From contig NW_027062618.1 of assembly GCF_032884065.1 (NCBI RefSeq), positions 1,079,362 through 1,143,361 of the forward strand: DNA of 64,000 nt. The letters are read 5' to 3'. The DNA is from Artemia franciscana. Its lineage: Eukaryota > Arthropoda > Branchiopoda > Anostraca > Artemiidae. The position numbers and the translations under genes were made by a program. Positions within the stretch are counted from its first letter, which is position 1. Each line of letters begins with the position of its first letter. Positions 1-10,301 of the stretch are shown in pieces. The notes below the pieces were generated by a model. That model was not told where the DNA came from. It saw only the letters and a list, made by a program, of their open reading frames with translations, and searched no databases.

Positions 1-620
1 GGGGGTGAACCGCCTCATATACGTAATAAAAACATGAGGATACAGAAGTTCGTTACGTAAGCTAAGTTGTAAGTTACGCATATCTTTTACTAATAAAAAC
101 ATTGGTAAAAAATTAAAAGTTCTAGTTGCCTTTTTAACTAACCAAAAAATCCAAGGGCAACTAGGCCTCCTCCCCCACTCCTTTTTTTCTCAAAATTGTT
201 CGATCAAAACTATGAAAAAGCCATTTATCCAAAAAAATAAATATGCAAATTTTACTTTGATTATTCATCTGCGGAGAGCCAAAATCAAAACATGCATTGA
301 TTCAAAAATGTTCAGAAATTAAATAAAAAAAAAGTTTTTTTAACGGAAAGTGAGGAGCGACATTAAAACTTAAAACGAACAGAAATTACTTCGTATATGA
401 AAGGGGCTGCTTCCTCATCAACGACCCGCTCTTTACGCAAACGTTTTTTATTGTTTTAAAAAGTAGAGTTAAGAGAAAGAGTCAAACTTTAGCGTAAAGA
501 GCGGGGCGTTGATGAGGAAGCAGCCCCTTTCACATACGAAGTAATTTCTGTTCGTTTTAGGTTTTAATGTCCCTCCTTACTTTCCGTTAAAAAAAAAACT
601 TGTTTTTTTATTTAATAGGT
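1..620 (+). repeat. Foldback repeat family A, first copy (entered partway by the window)
   Basis: Positions 1-620 match 39985-40600 along their whole length at high similarity. The distal part is an inverted repeat: the left arm at about 317-437 and right arm at about 499-617 are near-perfect reverse complements of about 120 bp around a spacer of about 60 bp. Each arm includes the sequence AAACGAACAGAAATTAC near its middle and a CGCTCTTTACGC-like inner end. Further copies or half copies are at 10302-10643, 39715-39985, 40298-40594, 44305-44440 and 53030-53332. No coding capacity was seen. It behaves as a non-autonomous foldback or long-TIR element of unknown class. Confidence 0.85.
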
Positions 621-960
621 ATAAGAAGTCAAAATTTCAACAAGAAGCTTTTGACCTGAACGTTTGTAAAATTTTATTTGTTATTGTTGAATATATTCAG
701 AGTAAGTCACTTAAATAGCGCAAACAGAGGAAAGAATAAGTGAATTTTAAATATGTTCCAAACTTCAATAACAAGGAAAATTAAATCAAAAGTCATTAAT
801 GCAGGTCCAATTTGAAGGTATGAAGATCTTTTAGTACATGGAAGATGCTAACCCAACACTTTGGGGCATACCTACACGACAAATTACTAATTAAATGTAT
901 ATACTTGCAAAATTGGACAATCATAGCGAAACTTGCAAAATTATATATACCTTAAAAATT
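621..960. other. AT-rich spacer, nothing recognised
   Basis: No gene, RNA or repeat was recognised here. The sequence is AT-rich and lacks a long open frame. Confidence 0.5.
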
Positions 961-962
961 CA

Positions 963-1783
963 ACAAACAAAAAAGAGAGATAAAACTCAACAACAAAAAA
1001 CCTCAAACGAGACTGCGGCCAGTAGAGAGATGAAAGACTAAAATAACACGGATATTTCGCCTGTATCTAAACTAGGCGTCCTCAGCACAAGATATAAAGA
1101 AAAAACACTAAACTAAAAACAAATAAAACCACCACCAATAATAATAAAAAACAATTGTCGCTACTGATCCACGTAGGGACAAAAGGCTATTAGAGTTACT
1201 TCAATGAGACCATCAAAGGAACTGAGGAAAAATTATAAAAATTGAAACTAAGTTAACTATTCTGTTGCGAAATAATCCTCTTGTTAGCTAATATTGAAGC
1301 AATACTTTTTGGTCCACAAGGTAATCTTGTCCCCCGGTGATTATGTAAAATTTTAATTCCCTTATTGACTATTGGTTCATTTTTTAAAAGACAATCATAA
1401 ATTGGGTCAATATTTAAATTCGCCGTGTCTCTCTATTAATTGAAAGATAAGCAAACATATGTTTTTTAATTTCTATAGCCTCCCTCGCGCACTGAGAAAA
1501 ACCCCTATGATTAGAAATAGCTGTGGCCTCATCAAATAGTCTGAAATGTGCAGGATGAAAGAATGTATGTTCAGCCGGAGCCAAAACATAAGTTTCAGGA
1601 GGCTTTCTTAATTGTAGGTTTTTTTTTCTATTGAGTTGCGATGCTCAATAAATCTTTCAATAAATTGTTGGTGAATTCCACCAATATAAAACTTTGCAGT
1701 CTCGTTTCAGATTTTTTTCGTTGAGTTTTAGCTCTCTTTTTGTTTGTTGTCAAAGCTGGCCACTTTGGCCAGCTTTGACAACA
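963..1783 (-). pseudogene. Penelope-like element relic with GIY-YIG endonuclease region
   Basis: On the minus strand, starting near 1700, one frame reads KFYIGGIHQQFIERFIEHRN. This is the GIY-YIG-type pattern of PLE endonucleases (YIG, then R and EH of the active-site helix). A single-frame shift at an A-run near 1625 leads to LFDEATAISNHRGFSQ and AREAIEIKKH, which match the PLE C-terminal end (an EAIEIKKH-like string is typical). Downstream stops mark it as inactive. Positions 963-1015 and 1697-1752 are inverted repeats of each other (about 53 bp), and an 18-bp-arm hairpin lies at 1745-1783. The inverted ends bracketing the endonuclease suggest PLE-style terminal repeats. The class assignment rests on motif recognition only. 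Confidence 0.6.
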
Positions 1784-2166
1784 GAGAAGAACTAAGAACT
1801 TTCATTCTTAAAAATTTGGATCAGAAATTCAATTTTTGATAAAAAAAAAATGATTCCATATGGTAGTTGGTTCACTGCAGCCATTGAACCGCAAGAATAT
1901 TATGAGATATTTAAAAAGCAAATGCAGAGGAATGGCCTAAATCAAATCCTAGAAGCCAAGACAAAAAATGTTAAAGGGCTAATCTTTGAAGGGCTAAAAG
2001 TTGTTCGTCAAATATTAAGGAAACCTTCGGATAAACTTGATTAGTTTCTCAGTCACTTACAATTTTTAGTTCTATAAAGCTTTTAATTCAGAATAACGGA
2101 AGCGATTTTCAACGACTTAGTAGAAATATTTGAACACAGCCATTGAACCTTTCGTGACGAATAAAC
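1784..2166. other. Spacer with one short open frame
   Basis: A 64-codon plus-strand frame at 1850-2044 (YGSWFTAAIEPQEYYEIF and on) has no recognisable family and no visible splice or promoter context. It could be a fragment of the neighbouring retroelement. I see nothing else. Confidence 0.3.
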
Positions 2167-2733
2167 ATGCTGCAAAAAAACGGAAGAAATTTGACATATC
2201 ACGCAAAAACGGCCGTTTTTGCGCGAAATCGCATCAGTGGGAAACCAGGTTATGTGTTTCTGGGAATTAACAGATTGTCAATGTTCAATTTTTTATGGAT
2301 GAAAAGCGTTGTCAAATTCATCTACTCAGTTTTGGTTATTTACTTTGAACCTAGTCATGGCGCTGGTCATGAAGATCATTTCTTAGATTTAAATGTTAAT
2401 ATTTGTGATAATAATAAATTAAGTTTTAAAATGTATAATAAAACGGATGATTTTGATTTTGAAGTGATTAGTTTCCCATTCCCTAAAAGTAATATACACT
2501 CAAATATCACATATTCTGCGTTTTTCTCACAGTTACTTCGTTATGCAAGGATTTGTAGTAATTATATTGATTTTAAAAATAGATGTAAAATCTTAAGCCA
2601 AAAATTGATATCAAGAGGTTTTTCTGCAAATAAATTAACTTGGCAATTTAAAAAATTTAGTTTTCATTATAACGAACTTTTAAATAAATATCAAAAGAAT
2701 TATCTGGAAATACTTAAAGAAATTTTCAACTAA
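2167..2733 (+). pseudogene. Retroelement protein C-terminal fragment
   Basis: An open frame of up to 188 codons. The first 60 or so residues look random, and the retroelement-like part begins near HFLDLNVNI. It continues YNKTDDFDFEVISFPFP, then YSAFFSQLLRYARICSNY and a basic helical region ending in a LLNKYQKN-like segment. The order (FLDL strand, a KxDDFxF segment, FP[FH]P, YxxxxSQLLRYARIC) is one I associate with C-terminal parts of reverse-transcriptase proteins annotated as uncharacterised in many marine invertebrates. No RT catalytic YxDD motif lies in the remaining part, so it is 5'-truncated. Host-gene origin is unlikely. The exact clade (PLE-like or DIRS-like) is uncertain. Confidence 0.5.
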
Positions 2734-3040
2734 TTTAGGAGGTTCGACAAATGATGATGCAGCGCCATTTATTTTGAATTGTGTTTCTAATAAAGCAGAT
2801 TTTTTTTAAAAATAGCCACATGGTAAAGATGAATTCTATAATTGTTTAGTTCATTAATTATTTTTTTTTGCAATGTGTTAATACTTGTGATTTGGTAAAT
2901 TTTATCATATTTAGTTTAACTATTGTTGCTAAAAAGAGGGATATATTAACAGGATAAGCTTGTTTTGGTGTTACTTGGTTGTTTTACATTTGCTGTTTTT
3001 TTTTCATAGGCATGTATTTTGGGGGTGATACCTGACACGG
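2734..3040. other. AT-rich spacer
   Basis: No feature recognised; T-rich, with short homopolymers. Confidence 0.4.
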
Positions 3041-3465
3041 GGATGCCATGGATATTCTGTAGTATCCACAATACTTGGCTGGGTAGAGAATTTAAAGTGG
3101 CGAAACCCTATAGGCCAGTGTATTCTCCTGATGAGCCCTTGTGTTGGGTTGTTGCCTCTGAATCATTTGTCTTTATTATTTTTTCTATTGTTTGGTAAAT
3201 GACGACTTATACTTATTGACGACATGACTGCCTGTCCATGGATTATTCTTTATGGTTGATTGTGTTTGGCTATGCTGTTTGACCTATGTGATTGTATGGA
3301 TGAGTAGGGTTAAGGCCTCATTCAAGTGCTGGTCTATATTAATCACTAATTTAGGAAAACAGTCTTCCTTTTCTCCTTCTGTCTCTCTCTTTTTTTTTTC
3401 TTTTTTTTTTATGTGTTTGTGCTGTTGCATTGGTGATTTCTCCTTTCATGATATACTAAAGATAG
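3040..3465 (+). repeat. Dispersed repeat related to the (TA)n composite array unit
   Basis: Positions 3100-3155 (a GCGAAACCCTA.AGGC segment followed by TCCTGATGAGCCCTTGTG and GGGTTGTTG) and 3417-3460 (GTGCTGTTGCATTGGTGAT) match the left and right halves of the unit repeated at 26.7-27.8 kb. Here the halves are separated by about 265 bp that includes long T runs, whereas in the array they are joined through a short T run. This copy has no (TA)n tract beyond a short ATATAC. Confidence 0.75.
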
Positions 3466-4440
3466 CCCCAGGAGGGGGAGACAAACAATCTTTTTGCTTC
3501 GATGTCTTTCATATCATAAATTTGATGTTTCGCCTTTCCTACTAATATTTACTGGGTCTCTTTTTTTTTATCCAATCCTCCGTATTCAGTCAGAACATCT
3601 CCTTTGTTTCCCTCTTCATATTTTCAGGGTCCCTCTGTATCATAGAGCACACTATTTGGTCCTCTACTCTTTCTAATAATTAATTCAAGTTTTTCATGTA
3701 AATGGAAATATTTTGACAATTAGTCTTTACCTGTCATAAACACTAATTTCTGTCGGTGTGGTTATAGGACAAACAGATGAAAGACTTGAAATGCTTTCCA
3801 ACAAGATTTCACCTCCTAATGCCTTTTTTTTCTTCTGTTTTTTTTTTTTTAATGACAACTAGACCTGAAGGGTTTCCGCATTTGGTGGTTCCAAATCTGT
3901 GACTACTATTCCGCTTTAAGACAGCCAAAATTTAAACAAACAAGGCGTATATTTAAAAACGGCGTGCATTTCACAACTAGTTGAAATCAGAATCATGCAT
4001 GTGTTTTAAACCATCACAATTCGAGGGTCCTAGGTAGGATACTTGAGCCCGTGTCCCCACCAGCCCCCTTTGCAAACGTATGAACTACTAGTAACTAGTG
4101 ATACTCTGTAGCTAATTCAACGAGTGCTTATTTCAGTTATTTAGACTGTTGTCTGTCTCTTATGTCTAGACTAGAGATTAAATATAAATCCTTAAAGATG
4201 GGTGTAATTCACTAAGGCGTAGCTCCAGTCACACCTTCTAAAATCAAGTTACTTTCAAAAATCACTGATCTGATCATAAATAGTTTTTATTTTATTTTTT
4301 CTCCTTAGTATCTTCAATTGTTTTTGCTCGATAGTTGTTCGCTTACTTTACACAATATCACCAGATTTAAATGATTATGAAACAACAAAAAGTATCAAAT
4401 AAATTCCCCAAAGAACAAACTAATACCCTTTCGGTGGTGC
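3466..4440. other. Intergenic stretch, nothing recognised
   Basis: Several T-runs and no open frame longer than 60 codons with any recognisable content. No splice-supported exon was seen on either strand. Confidence 0.4.
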
Positions 4441-4645
4441 ACATGGAGTCTGCGTCATCAGCCGAACGAAGAGCAGGTCGTCCAACAATGGAGTGTAATC
4501 AAGTCATGAAATAAATATTTAAGGGAAATCAGAACTTGTTGGGAAGGATTAAAGCGGGAAGCTTTGAATAGATTGCGATGTAGGTGGAGCGTGCGTAGCT
4601 GTGTTGTCCTCAGGTGGCTTTGTGCTGCAGGTTGTTAGCAGTAGA
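4440..4645 (+). repeat. LINE 3'-end fragment, same family as 22430-22640
   Basis: Shares with 22430-22640 the series AAACGAAnAGCAGGT, AATCAGAACTTnTTnnAAGG, GGAGCGTGCGTAGC, a GGCTTnGTGCT-like stretch and a terminal run of GTA/GCA trinucleotides. The 22.4-kb copy extends upstream into a recognisable LINE C-terminus (see that entry). The trinucleotide tail fits the (GTA)n tracts found elsewhere in the window. Confidence 0.6.
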
Positions 4646-4689
4646 AGCAGTAGTATCTTGTCGTATCTGGGCTATGCTATATCAAGAAG

Positions 4690-6130
4690 GCCAAAGAGGC
4701 TTATAACATCGAGACCCGTACGAAAACCAAACTGATGATCTCCATGATCACACCTATTTGAGATTTTTAAAAGATAAAATCTTTTCAAATAGTTTTGTAA
4801 TAACTGAGCAAACTAATCGGACGATAAGAGTCACAATATTGAGCGTCCTTATTCTTTTTTGGAACACACGTCACAATGCCCTCGCATAGTGAAGTCGGTA
4901 CGAATTGCTGCTCAATACAAGCTTCGAAAAAAAAATGCCATTTGCTCAACTAGTTTAGCCGTACCATAAATCAAATGTTCATGTTGGAGTCCGGAAGAGC
5001 TTTGCCTTTTTTAAGGAGACGACTTAGTGTAAGAACTGACGATGGAACTATGGAAACAAGATTTCGACTATGATCTACTTGAGAAAAATAGTGAAAGAGA
5101 ATCTGCTGAAAAGTGGTGTCCAGTGGTGGGGGGCTATCAAAGAACAACAAGGAGAAGTGTTTTTCCCAGGAAGCTACATCAATAGGGTCAAAAGGCGAAC
5201 AAGACGATGAAATGAACTTTGGTACTTTGCTCCATAGTAGCTGCGAATGATTTCGGATATTACGAGACATAATAGGCACTTGCCTTCTCTTGAAGAGCGG
5301 TACAGCTTTTCGGTACTCTTTTTTGGTCAATTTGAGGATCCTAAAAATTAAAACAGATCTGGGACTATCACAGCCCACCTGGATCTTAAACCAAAACGTG
5401 TGACGGTTCTTTGCAAACTGTAGCTCTGGGTCATCGCTCCAGCCCTTTTCCGTGTACCAGCCCTGATTCTCTTAAATGGTACTACTGCTGAGGCGGCTAC
5501 TTTAATCGAATGAGTATTCTCCGTAAGATAGCAATCTAGATCAAGGCTGCTGCTATTCAGCGTTGTAGAAAGAAGATGAAAAGGAATTTTGATTTTAGAC
5601 AGCATAGAATCCAAAACGCTTTGACATAGTAGTATATTAATATTATCCCAATGCATCCTCAAAAACCACTGTGCCTGTTGACTGATTTGTGGAATAAACA
5701 AATTCATACACAACTTTAAATTTAAATGGTCACTTGTTAACATATCATCAGATACGTCAACTACGACACTCTGGAGTCCCAGGGTATTCGAGAGAACAAA
5801 ATCAAGATCGGAAGTGGAACCAGAATGGTGAACGTAATAGAAAGATTTGGACTTTGAAAGCAAAAGTATGTCGCTTGGCATTGAAGAAAGGAGTAACTGT
5901 GTAAAAGGTTCAGCAGCATCTTTGAGGTCTGAGTTGAAATCACCGCATATGACAAGCGATTTATTTGATGACTTAACTTTATGCAGTAATTTTGACAGGG
6001 ACGCATAAGCTGACGCAAATTGTCGGCTAGATGTAGAATTTCAATAATTAGTTGGCATATAAACTTATACAAGAACAATACTACCTAAATCAACTGCGAG
6101 GTATAGATCTCTAGATTCAAAACAACTTCA
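4690..6130 (-). pseudogene. Non-LTR retrotransposon (LINE) relic: endonuclease and RT N-terminal region
   Basis: The minus strand reads in order LVICGDFNSDLKDAAEPF near 5900-5990 (the GDFN motif of an endonuclease/exonuclease/phosphatase domain), then GSTSDLDFVLSN and DDMLTSDHLNLKL (the SDH motif) at 5700-5820. A linker region follows (WEKHFSLLFF), then DHQFGFRTG near 4720-4745, the first block of the reverse transcriptase. The order is correct for a LINE ORF2. Frames change near 5350 and there are stops below 4970, so it is inactive and truncated inside the RT domain. The clade looks jockey/CR1-like by general feel, not by comparison. Confidence 0.75.
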
Positions 6131-6227
6131 TCGAACTTCTTATTCACAGCAACTAATAAGCCACCAGATGGACGGCCGGTAGTAGTTTTAGCAGGTTAAG
6201 AAATAAATAAATAATAACATTATTATT

Positions 6228-6356
6228 AAAGTTCGAGAAGCAATTGAAATCAGACTTAAGATTAATAATAATATTTCCTTAAATAGAGATTTAGGAGAAT
6301 ATTCACTGAATGCTCTATACACAAATTTAATTAAACATGACCTTACACAATATTAA
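6228..6356 (+). pseudogene. Penelope-like element C-terminus (in-frame to stop)
   Basis: A 42-codon open stretch reading KVREAIEIRLKINNNISL, then NRDLGEYSLNALYTNLIK, closes at a TAA at 6354-6356. The REAIEI, LNRDxGEY and final aromatic-rich helix match the end of PLE GIY-YIG proteins and parallel AREAIEIKKH in the minus-strand relic at 1.2-1.7 kb. Upstream it runs into stops (a TAATAA-rich stretch), so only the tail survives. Confidence 0.6.
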
Positions 6357-6539
6357 AAAAACCAATAGATATTAACACAGAACCTGTCACAAATAGACCT
6401 ATCAGATCACCAGCGAAAAAAGCTAGGCTGGCATTAAAAACGTGTTTTTAAATAATTTTCTTTCATTTCAATGAATTGCCTCGCTTCATCACAATTTCTT
6501 TATCAGTCCTGGTTGAACTTCGCTGAGGTAAGGATGCTG

Positions 6540-6760
6540 AGACTGTTTTGAAAAACTGTTCATTTTAGTTTTATTAATTTTATCCTCTTGTAAGTTGTTT
6601 TTTCTTATTTGTATTGCTGAGGACGGCCCTTGGACATTGGGCTGAAATATTCAATCTTATTTGTTTCCCACTGTCTTGAGAAATTCCCTATTGCTCTTCT
6701 TGTTTTTGGTGTTTATATTGAAAATAAACATTAAAATTACAGTAAAATTTTGAACTGATG
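6540..6760 (+). ncRNA. PLE 3' region with hammerhead-ribozyme-like core
   Basis: Starting at 6617 the sequence is CTGAGGA, then CGGCCC, a loop of about 9 bases, GGGCT and GAAA. This reproduces the catalytic core order of hammerhead ribozymes (CUGANGA, stem II, GAAA) with a stem II of five pairs, one of them G-U. PLE retroelements are known to carry such motifs in their terminal repeats, and this one lies about 260 bases after a PLE C-terminus. I could not establish stems I and III or the cleavage site, so it may be a degenerate copy. A related but weaker arrangement is at 53786-53820. Confidence 0.45.
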
Positions 6761-7195
6761 AGCTTTCAGCAATTAATATAATTGTACATCAAATATTCAG
6801 TGTAATTTATTAGTTCTTTCTAAAATTGTTCAAGATGACTATAGTTTCACTATAAACAAGAGTTTGGATACTGCCCCCTTTCTTAACTGTAAAAACCTAA
6901 AGCCTACTGCGTCCTTCACGGTTCACTGAAAACAAATTATATTACAGATATTTTCTTTTCCTGTTCTTGCAGCATTGAAAATGAAAATAAAACTACAATG
7001 AAATAAAATCTTGAACTGATGGATCTTTCAACAATTAGTATCATTATATATATAATATTCAATTTGACTTTGTTTATACTTTCCGAGACTGTTCAAGAGA
7101 CATACAGTTTTCAGTAAAGTGCCAATGACGCAGTAGGTTTAGACTTTTACAGTGAGAGAACGAGGTGATACCCAAACTCTTATTTGTAGTGATTT
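6735..7195. repeat. Diverged tandem pair with flanking inverted repeat
   Basis: About 6735-6850 and 6975-7110 are similar (GAAAATAAA, then TGAACTGATG, CTTTCAnCAATTA and TTGTTCAAGA-like strings) with a spacing near 245 bp. Around the second copy, 6845-6915 and 7120-7195 are inverted copies sharing AAGAGTTTGG and CCTACTGCGTC. No coding content. Confidence 0.55.
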
Positions 7196-7217
7196 TTGTT
7201 CGTTTCAACCTTGCTTT

Positions 7218-7740
7218 GCATATTCAATTTAAGTTTCGCTCTTTTTAAGATTTATTTATTCATTTATATTAGTACCTGTTTTCTTCCTATAATTGTTTGG
7301 TACGATTGTTATGTTTATTTATTTTTTGTTTTGGAATTCATTTTAACTTCAGTAGCAAAAATTTTTATTTCTTTTTAAGCCTGACTTGCATATTAAATTT
7401 AAGTTTCACTCTTTTTAAGATTGATTTATTCATTTATATTAGTACTCGTTGTATGTTTATTTGCATTGTTTATTTAATTTCCGTTCGTTTTGGGTTTCAT
7501 TTTTACTTCTATAGCAATATATTTTTTTTTCGTTTTAAGTTTGATTTGCATATTTAATTTAAGCATTACTCGCTTTAAGATTGATTTATTCATTTATATT
7601 ATTACTTGTTGTATTTTTTTTGCTATAATTGTTTATTTAATTTTTTTTTTCGTTTTAGGTTTCATTTATTCTTTAATAGTAATTTCTGGTCGTTTTGAGT
7701 TTGAATTTTAGCAGCTATTTGTATCTGCTGATCGTAAGTT
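7218..7740 (+). repeat. Three-copy T-rich tandem repeat, period about 160-170 bp
   Basis: The block GCATATT(C/A)AATTTAAG followed by ATTTATTCATTTATATTA recurs at about 7219, 7388 and 7548. A fourth, isolated copy is at 21250-21380. Open frames here are low-complexity shadows. The 3' part (a CGTTTTGAGTTT-like string) links to foldback family D at 41.4-42.1 and 63.5 kb. Confidence 0.7.
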
Positions 7741-8094
7741 TCAAATGGCCTTTACTTTTCTTTGAAAAACTTCTTTTTCGGAAAGTTTTTTTTTTTAAAT
7801 TAATTATACCAAAAATGGGCATAAATCGGGGACAAACAGAGATACAATGAAGGAAAATGGGGGACAAGGCATAAAGAAGAAGCACAGGGGAACAGATTAT
7901 GCGGAAACTTAATCCACCCCGTCCCCCTTTATTCACCTATCTATAATAAGTCCAAATCTACAAAAGGTTAAGAAAAACACGTCCGTTGGGTTCCTACGCA
8001 TAATAAAATTGAAAAAAGGAAAATCAAATAAACATATATGACCATTTTCAAGAAGAACATAAGAAAAAAAGAAGAAAACGAAAAAAGTTCTTAC
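7741..8094. other. SNX14-like 3' side, nothing recognised
   Basis: Lies downstream of the last recognised SNX14 exon. Two minus-strand frames here lack family similarity, and the expected final exon was not identified. A-rich on the plus strand. Confidence 0.35.
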
Positions 8095-8282
8095 ATGTTT
8101 ATTGAGTAAAGGTTTTTGAATTAGATCAATGATGGATGCAATTCCTTCTTCAAGAGATTCGGTGCCACAGACTTTGAGCAAGAGAGACGGCACATAATCC
8201 AAAATCTTGAGCTTTATATTCATAACAGTCTCAGACTTCTTTTCATCTGCAAGAGAGCCACTAGCTTGTCCAAAAATAGATT
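8095..8282 (-). CDS. SNX14: SNX14-like sorting nexin, distal nexin-C domain exon
   Basis: A 188-base exon (two bases plus 62 codons) with a TTTCCAG acceptor at 8283-8284 and donor CAT|GTAAGA. It encodes SIFGQASGSLADEKK, then ILDYVPSLLLKVCGTESL and a helix ending in LIQKPLLNKH. In SNX14 the equivalent region reads as a NYIPDLLVKCIG-like core and ends QPVLNKQ, near the C-terminus. The exon closes in phase 0, so one further short exon is expected to supply the last 20-30 residues (a helix with an ELFPEL-like end). I looked for it on the minus strand below 8095 and did not find it. A methionine at 8221-8223 is internal, not a start. Confidence 0.9.
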
Positions 8283-8289
8283 CTGGAAA

Positions 8290-9060
8290 TCAAATTTTCA
8301 TTTAATTTGTAGAAATTTTAAGTGAGGCCTCACGATGGCTTCATGAATGCATTTAGAAAAAAAAAAAACGAAAAAAAAATGCAAAATGAGGAAATGATAC
8401 ATTTAATTATTATAAGTACTGTTACCCCCTTCCCGCCTCCGTAATGTCTTGGCCACTAAAATTAAAAATATTTGATTTTTGAATTACATAATACAACTTT
8501 CATGACATTTGTTAACAGTTTTGAGGAGATTTTTTTTTTATATAGTCTGAACCATTTCAATTAAAAAAAAAAAATTAGGGCTGGCTAGCCATTGGTAAGC
8601 AATTACTGAGTCTTTAGCTAAGTAAATGGAGCTAAGTCTAAATTTTGTACCGATGCTTTTTTTTACCGATGCTTTTTTGTACTGATACTTTTTTTTTGAA
8701 CAAAGACATTAAATTTACACCCACGATAATCCTTCTCGAAAGAAAAAGAAATTTGTAGATAGTGGTCTGATATCATTGTAACAGTGCCCCCTTTTCTAAA
8801 ATTAGGTAAATTTTCTCAGGATCATAAATTTTAATGAGTAGTTTTAAAGTTGAAAAATATTACATATTTACAACCACTGTAAAAAACCAATTCTTTCGAT
8901 GTGCAAATTGATATAACAATTCAATTTCGTTTACGGTTACGAACTGCTTAATTTTTCCCAAAATATTTCTTCTTCGATTTTAGTTTTGTGTTCAACATTG
9001 CAGTTAGTTTGCTGGAATATGTGTGTTTTCTGTAATTTTAGTTCTTGTTGTATTATCAAT
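8290..9060. other. SNX14-like intron, AT-rich
   Basis: Contains short near-repeats of ACCGATGCTTTTTT around 8650-8690. A lone CGGTTACGAACTGCTTAA at 8934-8951 resembles half of the palindrome that starts at 9069. No coding signal. Confidence 0.4.
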
Positions 9061-9068
9061 TTTCAAAC

Positions 9069-10300
9069 AGTTCGTGGTAACGAACTGCAAATAAGGAGTG
9101 ACCCGGCTCAATATTAACAGAAACTCTAAAAAACGTAATTTTGACAGCAATAGATATATAAAAAGAATCGGAATTTTATGCTGATTCCAAATATGTACCG
9201 ATATAATTATTAAGTTTCAGCAAGTTTAATTTTACCCATCAAAAAGTTACGAGCCTTTTCGAAAAAAGGGTAAAAAAAAAACATACAAGTCATATAATCA
9301 CACCATCAGATTCAGCGGATTAGAGAACCCTAGTGTAGAGATTTCAAGCTCCTATCTGCGAAAACGTGGAATTTTGTATTTTTTGCCAAAAGAAAGATCA
9401 GGGTGCGTGTTTATTTGTTTTTTTTTTCAGGTGTGATCGTATCGATCCAGTGGTCCCAGAATATCGGGAAAGGGCTCATTCGAACGGAAATTAAAAGTGT
9501 TAGGGCCCTTTCTAAGTGACCAAAAACTGGAGGGCAACTAGGCTCCCTCCCAAGGCCCTTTTTCTCAAAATCGTCCGATCACAATTTTGAGTTAGCCATT
9601 TTGTTCAGCATAGTTGAAAGGCCGAATAAATATATATTTGGAGATTTTATGCCCCCCACAGTCCCCAGGGAAAGATCTTTAAGTTACAAAATTCGCCTAT
9701 TGTTTACGTGTAGTATTTGCTACTAGGAAGTATGCATACATTTTTCGGGTGAGGGGGGCAAATTTTCTACAGGTGGGATTTTCCATGGGGACAATTTGTC
9801 GTGAGGAGGGAAGTTTTCAGGGAGTGAATTTTTCAGGGGAAGTTTTACATTGGTGACATTGGCCAGAATTCCTATACGAGATTCTTCTTATGTTTTGTTT
9901 TCTCTTTGTCGATTCAATTTTACGCGTGGAGATGTTAAGGGTATGTGTCCGGGGTAAATTTTCCCCAGGATGGAATTGTCTAGAGCAGTGGTTCTCAAAC
10001 TTATTTAGACACTGTACCCCTTTTTACCAACAAAACATTTTAGGTACCCCTTCTCAATTCCCGATAGTAAGTAAACCATAGCTAAAATATAAATTCAATT
10101 CCCAACCCTAGAGTTAAAGGGTTGTTTTATTATTTTTTTTTTGCTGGCCTTGTACCCCCTAAAAAATTTTCGTCCCCCCAAGTGGTATGCGTACCACAAT
10201 TTGAGAACCACTGGTCTATAGAATAAATCGGTCAGGATGCGAGATTTTTCCGTTGAGGTGTATCTAGATTTCCAGGCATTATTTAAAAAACGATTAGAAA
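9069..10300 (+). repeat. Palindrome-headed repeat family, copy 1
   Basis: Begins with the palindrome CAGTTCGTGGTAACGAACTG (8-base arms) and continues through a long conserved body (GTGACCCGGCTCAATATT, CACACCATCAGATTC, GTGCGTGTTTATTTG). It then contains the module of about 270 bp that also forms the tandem arrays (about 9470-9720) and a G-rich tail with repeated GGGG..ATTTTnC strings (9740-9970). Copies with the same boundary start at about 38837 and 52890 (plus) and near 32730 (minus). A hAT MITE is inserted at 9986-10213, and a family-A foldback follows at 10302, as it also does after the 38.8-kb copy. No open frame of note. Confidence 0.8.
9986..10213. mobile_element. hAT-type MITE with 8-bp target duplication
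   Basis: A 228-bp element with terminal inverted repeats CAGTGGTTCTCAAA at both ends (14 matching bases). It is flanked by GTCTAGAG (9978-9985) and GTCTATAG (10214-10221), an 8-bp target duplication with one mismatch. The 8-bp duplication and CAG..CTG ends are the hAT signature. It has no coding capacity, so it is non-autonomous. It is nested in the palindrome-headed repeat, so it arrived later. Confidence 0.9.
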
Positions 10301-10301
10301 T

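Noticed and set aside
7196..7711. Phe-rich hydrophobic frames that look like membrane proteins
   Set aside because: They are shadows of a T-rich 160-170 bp tandem repeat.
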